From Opitutia bacterium UBA957 (GTDB lineage: Bacteria; Verrucomicrobiota; Verrucomicrobiia; Opitutales; UBA953), in NCBI GenBank assembly GCA_002293065.1, contig DBCN01000152.1:1353-32649 (forward strand): DNA of 31,297 nucleotides, written 5' to 3'. Made by a program: the position numbers and the translations under genes. Within the stretch, counting starts at the first letter, position 1; every line of letters starts with the position of its first letter. This document shows, one piece after another, positions 1 through 7,580 of this stretch. The notes under the pieces are model-generated. The model did no database searches and had not been told where the DNA came from. It saw only the letters and a program-made list of their open reading frames with translations.

Positions 1-963
1 CTGAGCATCTGCGCCTCCCTGTTCGCCCTGTTCGGCGGCGCGGTGCTGGCCCATGCGGCGAGCCAAGACATCTACCTCGGCGACTCCGTACGCCTGCTGG
101 GTTTCCAAGCGGTCGCGCAGAAGGGCGACCCGGCGGCGGTGGAACGCTTCAGCGCCAAAGGTTGGCCCGACCTCTTCGCGGAGAAGAACCGCGACCATAT
201 CCTCGTCGGCGGCGTGAAGGTCTTCCTCGAAGACAACATCGACGAGAAGAAAACGAAACTCACCGTCACGCGGCGCGACTACGATAAAGTCCTCGTCCCG
301 CTGCTCTGGCGCTTGCCGCCGCAGCTCCCGGGGACGAAGCGCATCTTGCTCGACCCGGGGCATGGCGGCAAAGATCCCGGCATCGTCAGCGCGGCGCTCG
401 GCTACACCGAAAAAGCGGCCACGCTCGACACCGCCTTGCGGATCAAGCTGGTCCTCGAGAAACGCGGCTTTGAGGTCATCCTGACGCGCGAGAAGGACAC
501 CTTCATCGACCTCGACGACCGCGCCGCGGCGGCGAACAAACTCAAGGCCGACCTCTTCGTCAGCCTGCACTACAACGGTGGCGCCAAGGGAGATGCCAGC
601 AGCTCGGGGATCGAAACCTACTGCCTCACCCCGGCGGGACAGCATTCGACGAACAAAGCTTCCGCCCGGGCGGACATCACCGCCGAGCCCGCCAACCGGT
701 TCGATACATTCAACCTCCTCCTCGCCTGGAACATACAGCGCTCGTTGATCAAAGCGACCGGGGCCGAGGACCGCGGCGTCCGGCGGTCGCGTTTCGCGGT
801 CCTGCGCCCCCTGAACTGTCCGGGCGTCCTCGTGGAAGGTGGTTTCGTCTCCAGCCGCGCCGAAGGCGCCCAGATCGCCAACGCCGCCTACCGCCAGAAG
901 CTGGCCGAAGCCATCGCCGAAGGCATCACCGCGTACGCCGTGCGCGTGCGCTCGAAGCAATGA
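1..963 (+). CDS. N-acetylmuramoyl-L-alanine amidase (Amidase_3), 5' end missing
   Basis: Zinc-dependent exported amidase that cuts the bond between MurNAc and the stem peptide of peptidoglycan. The frame is open from base 1, and its first ~19 codons read as a hydrophobic signal peptide ending AVLAHA, so the true start lies before the window; the GTG at 43 falls inside the signal peptide and is not the start. Numbering from base 1, the Amidase_3 signatures are DPGHGG (zinc His121), TEK (Glu137), SLHYNGG (His190) and VEGGF (catalytic Glu279). All expected ligands are present. Residues ~20-105 form an N-terminal domain resembling the copper-amine-oxidase-like/AMIN-type domains found before such amidases; this is a weaker assignment. 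The next gene starts 47 bases downstream on the same strand. About 320 residues are visible. Confidence 0.9.
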   Translation: MSICASLFALFGGAVLAHAASQDIYLGDSVRLLGFQAVAQKGDPAAVERFSAKGWPDLFAEKNRDHILVGGVKVFLEDNIDEKKTKLTVTRRDYDKVLVPLLWRLPPQLPGTKRILLDPGHGGKDPGIVSAALGYTEKAATLDTALRIKLVLEKRGFEVILTREKDTFIDLDDRAAAANKLKADLFVSLHYNGGAKGDASSSGIETYCLTPAGQHSTNKASARADITAEPANRFDTFNLLLAWNIQRSLIKATGAEDRGVRRSRFAVLRPLNCPGVLVEGGFVSSRAEGAQIANAAYRQKLAEAIAEGITAYAVRVRSKQ

Positions 964-998
964 AGGCCGTTTACGCTTTCGTGGCGGGCGCGGGGCGT

Positions 999-1010
999 TA
1001 AGTTCGGGGA
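999..1010 (+). promoter_or_regulatory. Putative -10 hexamer of a leaderless promoter
   Basis: TAAGTT at 999-1004 is followed by six bases and then the ATG at 1011, the spacing expected if transcription begins at the A of the start codon. A weak -35-like TTTCGT lies at 977-982 (16-base spacer). There is no Shine-Dalgarno sequence. The identical hexamer and spacing occur before the gene at 4501. Confidence 0.4.
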
Positions 1011-2546
1011 ATGGCTCGGGCCCTCTTGCTGCTCCTGATTCTCGCGTGCGCCGCCGGCGGACGCGCGGAGCTCACGCCGGCCACGACGGTCGTCGTCGCC
1101 AACGGCAAAGTCCCGGCAGGCGTCGAACTGGCGAAGGCGTTCATGCGCCATCGCGGCATCCCGGACCAGAATCTGATCGTCCTGGACCTTTCGACGGAAG
1201 AAGCGATCACGTGGCCGCAATACAGCGAGACGTTGCTGAACCCGCTCCGCGCACGGCTCCTCGCCGCCGGGCTACTCGCCGGCCAATCCTCGGGACAACT
1301 CGCCGCCGGCCAGGACCAGCGTGGCCGCCGCGAGTACCTGCCGACCGCGGTGCCCAAGCTCGGTTGGCTCGTGCTGATGCACGGCGTGCCGCTGAAGATC
1401 CAACCCAGCGGCATCAAGGCGCTGGGCGCCTCCAAGCAAGGCCTGCAGGGCGACCAAGCCTGCGTGGACAGCGAGTTGGCGTTGCTCGCCACCGTGAACC
1501 TCGACCCCGAAGGCGCGAAGGCCAACCCATGGTTTCAGCAGCGCGCGTTGGCCCCCACCGACGCGGCGGAAGTCATCCGCACCGCCCGACTCGATGGGCC
1601 CACGCCGGCGGACGTGCTGCGCGCGCTCCAAGGCGCTTGGCGGGCGGAGGCCCAAGGCCTCCGGGGACGCGCCTATGTGGACGTCGGCGGGCCGTATCCG
1701 GACGGCGATACCTGGTTCAAGAACGCGGCGGAGTTGACGCGTCAGCTGGGCTTTCCGACGGACATCGAAAGCACGCGGCAACAGTTCGGGGCGAAGGCCC
1801 GCTCCGATGCGCCCGCCTTTTACCTCGGCTGGTATAGCCAGAAAGCCGAAGGACGCTTCGCCTCACCGACGGTCAAACTGGCCCCGGGGGCGATCGCGTT
1901 GCACTTGCACAGCTATTCCGCGGGCACGTTGCGCTTCGACAGCGCCGGCTGGACGCCTTGGTTGGTGAAGCAAGGCGCCGCGCACACCTCGGGCAACGTC
2001 TACGAGCCCTACCTCGCGCTCACGTTGCGGCCCGACCTGCTGGTCCAAGGCCTGCAGCAAGGCATGACCGTCGGGGAAGCCGCTTGGTTCGCCACGCCTG
2101 CCGTGAGCTGGCAGGGCACGATCTTGGGCGACCCCTTTTATCGCCCCTTTGCCCGGGCGCTCCCGGAGCAGTTGGCGGACTTCCAGAAGAAGCCCGACGA
2201 ATTAGGCGCCTATGCCGTGATCCGGGCCGCCCAGCTCCGCCCCAAGGATGAAAGCGCCAAGGCCATGGCCGACCTCGATGCCGCCCAACGCCGGACCCCT
2301 TCCCTGCCTCTGGCTTATGCCTTAGCCCAAGCCCGGCAGGACCAGGCACTCCCCCTCGTCTGGAATCCCCAAGTCTGGGTGGGCCTGGACAAGGCTGACG
2401 ACGGCCTCCTTTGGGAAATTGCCCTCTTTTTTGATAAAAAAGGCCTCAAAGAACCCGCCAAGAAGGCCCTGCAAGGCCTGCAAGCACGCCCTGGCTGGAA
2501 AGAAGACCCCGAGTTCAAGGCCCGCTGGGAAGCCGTCGCCCGATAA
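1011..2546 (+). CDS. TIGR03790 family secreted protein, function unknown
   Basis: 511-residue protein of the TIGR03790 family, known mainly from Verrucomicrobia and Planctomycetes and without an assigned function. It starts with a clear signal peptide (hydrophobic residues 4-15, likely cleavage after GGRA near residue 19), so it acts outside the cytoplasm. Family features seen in order are VVVANGKVPAGVELAKAF near the N terminus, VLMHGVPLKI (~residue 125), VDSELALL, LDGPTPADVLRAL, DVGGPYPDGD, LGWYSQ, LHLHSYSAG (~300) and GDPFYRPF (~375). The last ~130 residues are a helical, Ala/Lys-rich tail that resembles TPR-type packing. The ATG at 1011 is chosen because it directly precedes the signal peptide and follows a -10-like element. 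It could be a peptidase or sugar-binding protein; the sequence alone does not decide. Confidence 0.8.
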   Translation: MARALLLLLILACAAGGRAELTPATTVVVANGKVPAGVELAKAFMRHRGIPDQNLIVLDLSTEEAITWPQYSETLLNPLRARLLAAGLLAGQSSGQLAAGQDQRGRREYLPTAVPKLGWLVLMHGVPLKIQPSGIKALGASKQGLQGDQACVDSELALLATVNLDPEGAKANPWFQQRALAPTDAAEVIRTARLDGPTPADVLRALQGAWRAEAQGLRGRAYVDVGGPYPDGDTWFKNAAELTRQLGFPTDIESTRQQFGAKARSDAPAFYLGWYSQKAEGRFASPTVKLAPGAIALHLHSYSAGTLRFDSAGWTPWLVKQGAAHTSGNVYEPYLALTLRPDLLVQGLQQGMTVGEAAWFATPAVSWQGTILGDPFYRPFARALPEQLADFQKKPDELGAYAVIRAAQLRPKDESAKAMADLDAAQRRTPSLPLAYALAQARQDQALPLVWNPQVWVGLDKADDGLLWEIALFFDKKGLKEPAKKALQGLQARPGWKEDPEFKARWEAVAR

Positions 2547-2697
2547 ACGGGCTTGCCACCCCCATCTTCAGAAGGTTCTTTCGGACCTCCTTTCGGCCCG
2601 CTGGCATCAGCCCGTGGAATCTCCGGAGGGAAAACCAAAAACAAACCAAACCCTGGAAACGTCCTCCGCGACGACCAGGACAAACAGTCAAAACACA
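2547..2697 (+). promoter_or_regulatory. rpsA leader region
   Basis: 151-base gap before rpsA. Its 3' half is A-rich and free of a Shine-Dalgarno sequence near the ATG. A purine run GGAGGG lies at 2625-2630, too far upstream (about 70 bases) for normal initiation. A possible -35 (TTGCCA, 2553-2558) is visible without a convincing -10. An A-rich, SD-less leader is typical of ribosomal protein S1 mRNAs, which S1 itself binds; autoregulation here is inference. Confidence 0.3.
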
Positions 2698-4416
2698 ATG
2701 AGCCTCATGGAAAAACTGCTCGCCGATTCCAATTTCGGCGCGCTCAAAGCACACTCGGTCATCAAGGCCACCGTTACGGAAATCCGTAGCGACAAGGATG
2801 TCATCGTCGACATCAACGGCAAGTCCGAGGGTTTCATCCCCCAAGCCGAATTCCCCGACATGGCCGAAGTCCAGGTCGGCATGGAAATCGAAGTCTACCT
2901 CGAACGCCTTGAAAACAAGGACGGCACCCCGACCGTCTCCTACGATCGCGCCCTCCAGATCCGGAAGTGGGAAAGCATCGAAGCCAATTGCCAGGAAGGC
3001 TCCATCGTCCAGGGCCGCGTGAAGTCCGTCGTCAAGGGCGGCCTCATCGTCTCCGTCGGCGTCGACGCCTTCATGCCGTCGTCGCAGATCGACGTCAACC
3101 CCCCGAAGAACCTCGAAGGCTTCGTGGGTCAGACCTTCGACTTCAAGATCATCAAGATCAACAAGGAGAAGAAGAACCTCGTCGTTTCCCGTCGCGAACT
3201 CATCGAAGAACAGCGTGGCGAAAGCCGCCGCAAGCTCCTCGAAGAGGTCAAGCCCGGCGTCATCCGTCGCGGTATCGTCAAGAACATCACCGACTACGGC
3301 GCCTTCGTCGATCTCGACGGTCTCGATGGTCTCCTCCACGTCACCGACATGTCCTGGGGCCGCATCGGTCACCCGAGCGAAGTCGTCAAGGTCGGTGAAG
3401 AAATCACCGTCATGGTCGTCGAAGTCGATCGCGAGCGCGAACGCGTCTCCCTCGGCCTCAAGCAGACCCAGTCCAACCCGTGGGAAGGCATCGAGAAGCG
3501 TTACCCGGTCGGCACCAAGGTGCACGGCAAGGTCGTCAACCTCGTTGCTTACGGCGCGTTCATCGAGATCGAAGGCGGCGTCGAAGGCCTCGTCCACGTC
3601 TCCGAACTCTCCTGGACCAAGCGCGTCCAGAAGCCGTCCGACATCCTCAAGGTCGGCCAGGAAGTCGACGCGGTCATCCTTAACGTCAACAAGGAGGAGC
3701 AGAAGATCTCCCTTGGCATCCGCCAGCTCGAAACCAACCCGTGGGAAAAGGTCCGCCACAGCTACCCGGTGGGCGCCCGCGTCCGCGGCAAGGTGCGCAA
3801 CCTCACCAACTACGGTGCCTTCGTCGAACTCGAAGACGGCATCGACGGCATGGTGCACGTGTCCGACATGAGCTGGACGCGCCGCATCAACAACCCGGCC
3901 GAAGTCATGAAGAAGGGCGACGACGTCGAAGCCATCGTCCTCGACGTGGATGTCGACCAGCAGCGCATCTCGCTCGGCGTCAAGCAGACCCAGCAGGATC
4001 CGTGGAGCGAAATCGACCGCAAGTACCGCATCGGCGACCTCGTCAACGGCAAGGTCTCCAAGGTGGCCAACTTCGGTGCCTTCATCGAGCTCTCCGACGA
4101 AATCGACGGCCTCGTGCACGTTTCCCAGCTCGCCGAACAGCGCGTTGAGAACGTCAAGGACATCGTCAAGGTCGGCCAGGAAGTCACGGCTCGCGTCATC
4201 AAGATCGACAAGGAAGACCGTCGCATCGGTCTCTCGATCAAGGCCGCGAACTACGACCCCGAGCGCCTGCAGGCCGAGATCAGCTCCTACGAGCGCATCA
4301 AGGGCCCGTCCACGGGCGGCGCTCCGGCTCCGTCGGCCGGCGGTTCGTCCTCGTCCTCCTCGGGCAGCGGCGACTTCAACAGCCTCGGCGACCTCCTCGA
4401 CAAGGCGGGCAACTAA
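2698..4416 (+). CDS. rpsA: 30S ribosomal protein S1
   Basis: 572-residue S1 with six S1/OB-fold RNA-binding repeats, at roughly residues 19-85, 101-165, 184-255, 270-340, 356-427 and 444-512. The last four share the strong pattern GxVxxxxxYGAFVxL...GLVHVSxLSW. S1 binds the mRNA leader on the 30S subunit and helps start translation of unstructured or SD-poor messages, which fits the scarcity of Shine-Dalgarno sequences in this window. The frame is open far upstream (to 2419), but the start is set at ATG 2698 (MSLMEKLLADSNF), which matches the family N terminus; ATG 2707 is an alternative. The protein ends in a low-complexity Ser/Gly linker and a short tail DFNSLGDLLDKAGN. A strong terminator follows 21 bases after the stop. 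Confidence 0.97.
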   Translation: MSLMEKLLADSNFGALKAHSVIKATVTEIRSDKDVIVDINGKSEGFIPQAEFPDMAEVQVGMEIEVYLERLENKDGTPTVSYDRALQIRKWESIEANCQEGSIVQGRVKSVVKGGLIVSVGVDAFMPSSQIDVNPPKNLEGFVGQTFDFKIIKINKEKKNLVVSRRELIEEQRGESRRKLLEEVKPGVIRRGIVKNITDYGAFVDLDGLDGLLHVTDMSWGRIGHPSEVVKVGEEITVMVVEVDRERERVSLGLKQTQSNPWEGIEKRYPVGTKVHGKVVNLVAYGAFIEIEGGVEGLVHVSELSWTKRVQKPSDILKVGQEVDAVILNVNKEEQKISLGIRQLETNPWEKVRHSYPVGARVRGKVRNLTNYGAFVELEDGIDGMVHVSDMSWTRRINNPAEVMKKGDDVEAIVLDVDVDQQRISLGVKQTQQDPWSEIDRKYRIGDLVNGKVSKVANFGAFIELSDEIDGLVHVSQLAEQRVENVKDIVKVGQEVTARVIKIDKEDRRIGLSIKAANYDPERLQAEISSYERIKGPSTGGAPAPSAGGSSSSSSGSGDFNSLGDLLDKAGN

Positions 4417-4437
4417 GCGCTCACCGCGCTCCCAACA

Positions 4438-4465
4438 AGACCCCGGGCAACCGGGGTCTTTTTTT
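4438..4465 (+). terminator. Rho-independent terminator of rpsA
   Basis: Perfect 9-bp stem AGACCCCGG / CCGGGGTCT closed by a GCAA tetraloop and followed directly by a run of seven T. Its T-tract abuts the likely promoter of the next gene. Confidence 0.95.
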
Positions 4466-4500
4466 GTGCCCAAAGCCCGGGCGGCCGCTAAGTTGACCGC
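4464..4500 (+). promoter_or_regulatory. Putative leaderless promoter of the cardiolipin synthase gene
   Basis: TAAGTT at 4489-4494, then GACCGC, then ATG at 4501: a six-base gap, as expected for a transcript starting at the ATG. A -35-like TTGTGC (4464-4469) sits in the end of the rpsA terminator T-tract with a long 19-base spacer, so the -35 is weakly supported. There is no Shine-Dalgarno sequence. Confidence 0.4.
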
Positions 4501-5886
4501 ATGTTGGTCTGGACCAATCCCCTGCCCTTCGCGCTCGACGCGGAAAACCTGTGGCTGGGACTGCGTCTGCTGGCCGGCCTGTTTGTCATCATCAGGGTCG
4601 TCCGCGCGCGCGTCACGCTGAGCTACGCCTTGCTCTGGGTACCGGCGGTGCTCTTCTTCCCGCTCATCACCGCCGCGGTGATTTTCCTCTTCGGCGGCCG
4701 CAAGCACAGCGCCTTGGCGAAAGCCAAGCAAGGCATCATGGCCTCGGCGCGGCGGCTGGCCGGGCCCGTGACGCCCTCGGGCAACGCGTTCCGCATGCTG
4801 GGCGACCGCGCCGGACGAGACACCTTGGAAGCCCTGGAAGCGGAGATCCTCGCCGCCCGGCACCGGATCCACATCTCCACGTACATCCTCTCCCCGGACG
4901 CCGTCGGTCGCGAAATCAGGAGCCTCCTCGTGCGCCGCGCCCGGGAAGGCATCGAGGTCCGTTTGCTGGTGGACGCCGTCGGCAGCTGGGGTACGCCGAT
5001 GCGCCTCGGGCGCACGCTGGTCAAGGCCGGCGGGCAGGTGGCACGGTTCAACCCCGTGCTCCCCATGCAGGGCAAGGGCTCGGCGAACTGGCGCAACCAC
5101 CGCAAGATCGCGGTCTTCGATGGCCAGGTCGCCATCATCGGCGGCCAGAACCTCGGGCTCGCCTACATGGGCCGCGAGCCTTCCAACCGGCGCTTCCGCG
5201 ACTGTTCGTTCCGCTTGGCCGGGCCCGCCGCGGCGGCGCTCGAACAAGTCTTCATCGCGGATTGGTGCCAAGCCACCGACACCGACCCGGCGACGTTCGC
5301 GGACCTCCTCCACAACCGACCCGCCCCCCAAGGCGAAGCCGACGTCGACGTCATCGCCTCGGGCCCCGACTGCGTGAACGACCCGCTCTGGGAAAAGTAC
5401 GTCGCGCTGATCGAGAACGCGCGCGTCTCGCTGACGATCGTGACACCCTATTTCGTGCCGGATAAGGCGTTGTTCCGCCTGCTGGTCGCCGCAGCCGCCA
5501 AGGGCCGGCGCGTGCGCGTGCTGGTCCCGCGTCGCTCGGACCATCGCCTCCTCGACTTCGCGCGCCGCTGGTACCTGCGGCAGCTCAAGGAAGCCGGGGC
5601 GGAGATCCTCTTCTTCAAACCCGACGTCCTGCACGCCAAGCTCTTCATCGCCGACGACGAGAGCCTCGTCATCGGCTCGGCGAACCTCGACATGCGTTCG
5701 CTCTTCCTGAACTACGAGATCGCGGCCGTCGTGCGCGACCCCGCGGCCTTGACCGCGGTGAAAAGTTTCGTGGCGAGCCTGGAGGCCGAGTCGACGCCTT
5801 ATTCGGAAGACCTCTACCGCCGCAGCCGGACGTGGAGAGGCCGCATGATCGAAGCCATCTCGAAGACCTTGGCCCCGCTGCTTTGA
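4501..5886 (+). CDS. cls: Cardiolipin synthase (phospholipase D family)
   Basis: 461-residue membrane enzyme that joins two phosphatidylglycerol molecules into cardiolipin and glycerol. Two hydrophobic segments (about residues 20-38 and 44-65) precede two phospholipase D HKD motifs. The first is HRKIAVFDG (His200), followed by IIGGQN; the second is HAKLFIADD (His378), followed by VIGSANLDMRS. Both His/Lys/Asp sets are intact, and length and order match bacterial Cls. The start at ATG 4501 gives the usual short N terminus before the first membrane helix. The gene ends one base before the stop codon of the convergent metX gene, leaving no room for a separate terminator. Other phospholipase D-type phosphatidyltransferases are possible, but the membrane-anchored layout favours Cls. 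Confidence 0.92.
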   Translation: MLVWTNPLPFALDAENLWLGLRLLAGLFVIIRVVRARVTLSYALLWVPAVLFFPLITAAVIFLFGGRKHSALAKAKQGIMASARRLAGPVTPSGNAFRMLGDRAGRDTLEALEAEILAARHRIHISTYILSPDAVGREIRSLLVRRAREGIEVRLLVDAVGSWGTPMRLGRTLVKAGGQVARFNPVLPMQGKGSANWRNHRKIAVFDGQVAIIGGQNLGLAYMGREPSNRRFRDCSFRLAGPAAAALEQVFIADWCQATDTDPATFADLLHNRPAPQGEADVDVIASGPDCVNDPLWEKYVALIENARVSLTIVTPYFVPDKALFRLLVAAAAKGRRVRVLVPRRSDHRLLDFARRWYLRQLKEAGAEILFFKPDVLHAKLFIADDESLVIGSANLDMRSLFLNYEIAAVVRDPAALTAVKSFVASLEAESTPYSEDLYRRSRTWRGRMIEAISKTLAPLL

Positions 5887-5887
5887 T

Positions 5888-7012
5888 TTAGCCCAAGAAG
5901 GCGTGCAGCCGAACGCTCAAGCCCGTATCGGGGAGCAGGAAGCCGTCATGGCCCGCATCGGTGACCACTTCCAAGTAGGCCGCATTGACGCCGACCGCGG
6001 TCGCCGCCGCGACCACCATGCGCAGCTCGCTCGTCGGGTAGAGCCAATCGCTGGAGAAGCCGATGGCGAGGACCTCGGGGCCATCTTGCTGGAATAAGCG
6101 GCCCGCGGCCGCGCGGGCGGTCAGGTCGAAACGGTCGACGGCGCGCGTGATGCGCAGCCAGCTGTTGGCATCGAAGCGCTTCACGAAAGCCTGCCCTTGA
6201 TGGTTCAAGTAGCTCTCCACCTGCCAGAACACGGGGTCCTTGGGCTGGGCGCCGGCGACACGGGTCCGGCCGAACTTCTGGTCGAACGCCGCGGACGACA
6301 GGTAGCTGATGTGGCTGATCATGCGGCCGACGGCCAAACCGGAATCCGGCCCTTCGCCGGGGGTATAATGGCCACCGCGGAAATTAGGGTCGGTCTCCAC
6401 GCAAGCCCGGGAAGCGGCGTTGAGCGCGATCGCCATCGGCGACTGGCTGAGCCCGGCGGCCAAGATCGCGATGCGGCCGACCTCGGTCGGATAGTCGCCG
6501 GACCACAAGAGCGCCTGCATGCCGCCCATGGAGCCGCCGACGACCGCGTGGAGTTTGGTGATGCCGAGATGGCGGATCACCATGCGTTGACCGCGGACGA
6601 TGTCCCCCAGCGTGATCTCCGGGAAATAGCCGCCAAAGCGTTGGCCGGTGCGGGGGTCGATGGAGAGCGGGCCCGTGGAGCCACGGCAGCCCCCGATGCA
6701 GTTTATGCCGATGACGAAGAAACGATCGGTATCGATGGCCTTACCCGGGCCGACGAAATAATCCCACCAACCCGCCTTGGGGTCCGTGGGGGCGTACCGT
6801 CCGGCCAAATGGTGGTCACCGCTGAGCGCATGCGGCACCAGGATGGCGTTCGACTTATCCGGCAGCAGCTTGCCGTAGGTCTCATAACGGAGCGTCACGC
6901 CGGGAAGTTCGCCACCCAACTCGAGCGGAAAAGGCTCGGTCGAGACAAAGTCTTGGAAAGACGTGGGGCCGAGCTCGCGCGGGGCCGCAGACTGGACCGA
7001 ACGGTCGGACAT
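5888..7012 (-). CDS. metX: Homoserine O-acetyltransferase (MetX)
   Basis: 374-residue alpha/beta hydrolase that transfers an acyl group to the hydroxyl of homoserine, the first committed step of methionine synthesis. Counting from the ATG at 7012, the nucleophile is Ser161 in VGGSMGG, the acid is Asp322 in SSDWLYP and the base is His355 in DAGHDGF. The oxyanion and substrate region contains INCIGGCRGSTGP. The frame stays open to a TTG at 7021, but the ATG at 7012 (MSDRSVQ) is more likely. MetX-fold enzymes may use acetyl- or succinyl-CoA and sometimes act on serine; acetyl and homoserine are the default reading, not proven. The gene diverges from the Fur-family gene over 85 bases and runs tail to tail with cls. 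No SAM or other riboswitch fits in this short upstream gap. Confidence 0.92.
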   Translation of the reverse strand: MSDRSVQSAAPRELGPTSFQDFVSTEPFPLELGGELPGVTLRYETYGKLLPDKSNAILVPHALSGDHHLAGRYAPTDPKAGWWDYFVGPGKAIDTDRFFVIGINCIGGCRGSTGPLSIDPRTGQRFGGYFPEITLGDIVRGQRMVIRHLGITKLHAVVGGSMGGMQALLWSGDYPTEVGRIAILAAGLSQSPMAIALNAASRACVETDPNFRGGHYTPGEGPDSGLAVGRMISHISYLSSAAFDQKFGRTRVAGAQPKDPVFWQVESYLNHQGQAFVKRFDANSWLRITRAVDRFDLTARAAAGRLFQQDGPEVLAIGFSSDWLYPTSELRMVVAAATAVGVNAAYLEVVTDAGHDGFLLPDTGLSVRLHAFLG

Positions 7013-7064
7013 GCGTGACAAGAGAGAAACCAGACCGGGACGGCTGGCAAGTGGCCATTCGGTG

Positions 7065-7097
7065 TTGCCACGTCATAAGGCTCAGCAAACTAGCCCC
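7065..7097 (+). promoter_or_regulatory. Putative leaderless promoter of the Fur-family gene
   Basis: TTGCCA (7065-7070), a 15-base spacer, CAAACT (7086-7091), six bases, then ATG at 7098. No Shine-Dalgarno sequence is visible. No obvious Fur or Zur box is seen in the 7013-7097 divergent gap. Confidence 0.4.
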
Positions 7098-7580
7098 ATG
7101 GCCCAGGGACATCGACACGACGACCAATGTTGCGCGGGGAGCCCCCTGCCCCGGGTCGAGGCGGCCATCGTACGGATGAAGGAGCGCGCCCTCCGGGTCA
7201 CCGCCCCCCGTTTGGCGATGCTGAACATCTTGGCGGGAGCCACCCGGCCCTTGAGCGCCGAGGAGATCCATGCCGCCGCCGGCGATGGCGCCTTGGACCT
7301 CGTCACGGTCTACCGGAGCCTCGGCGCCTTGGACGAGGCCGGCATCGTGCAGCGGCACCCGCTGGAGCGCGGCCGCAGCCTCTACGCCCTCGTGGCCCCG
7401 GGCCATCATCACCACCACGTCATCTGTCGCCGCTGCGGCAGCATCGAACGCCTCCCCGGCTGCGACACCAGTCGCCTCGAAGCCGCGGCCCGCGGCAAAG
7501 GCTTTTCCGACCTGACCCACATCATGGAGATCTACGGCATCTGCCCGACCTGCTCCACCAAGACCCCTTCCCATGCCTGA
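7098..7580 (+). CDS. Fur-family metal-dependent transcriptional regulator
   Basis: 160-residue repressor of the Fur/Zur/PerR superfamily. The winged helix lies at residues ~20-90 (RVTAPRLAMLNILAG, then the recognition region DLVTVYRSLGALDEAGIV). The dimer/metal half contains GHHHHHVICRRCG, giving the structural zinc pairs Cys110/Cys113 and Cys149/Cys152 (CPTC). The N terminus has an extra His/Cys cluster (HRHDDQCC). The five-His run and both CxxC pairs make Zur or Fur more likely than PerR, but the sensed metal cannot be read from sequence. The ATG at 7098 is preferred over upstream frame extensions because it follows a promoter-like element. The last eight bases overlap the start of the next gene (ATGCCTGA), so the regulator and the sugar-nucleotide fusion protein are probably made together. 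Confidence 0.88.
   Translation: MAQGHRHDDQCCAGSPLPRVEAAIVRMKERALRVTAPRLAMLNILAGATRPLSAEEIHAAAGDGALDLVTVYRSLGALDEAGIVQRHPLERGRSLYALVAPGHHHHHVICRRCGSIERLPGCDTSRLEAAARGKGFSDLTHIMEIYGICPTCSTKTPSHA

Noticed and set aside
2515..5634. A 1039-codon open frame on the minus strand, opposite rpsA and cls
   Set aside because: It lies antisense to two certain genes. Its translation is low-complexity, rich in Asp, Val, Leu and Glu, as expected from the complement of GC-rich codons, with no domain signature.
7013..7097. SAM riboswitch or Fur box in the metX/fur gap
   Set aside because: 85 bases are too few for a SAM riboswitch plus two promoters, and no SAM-aptamer or Fur/Zur-type inverted repeat was found.
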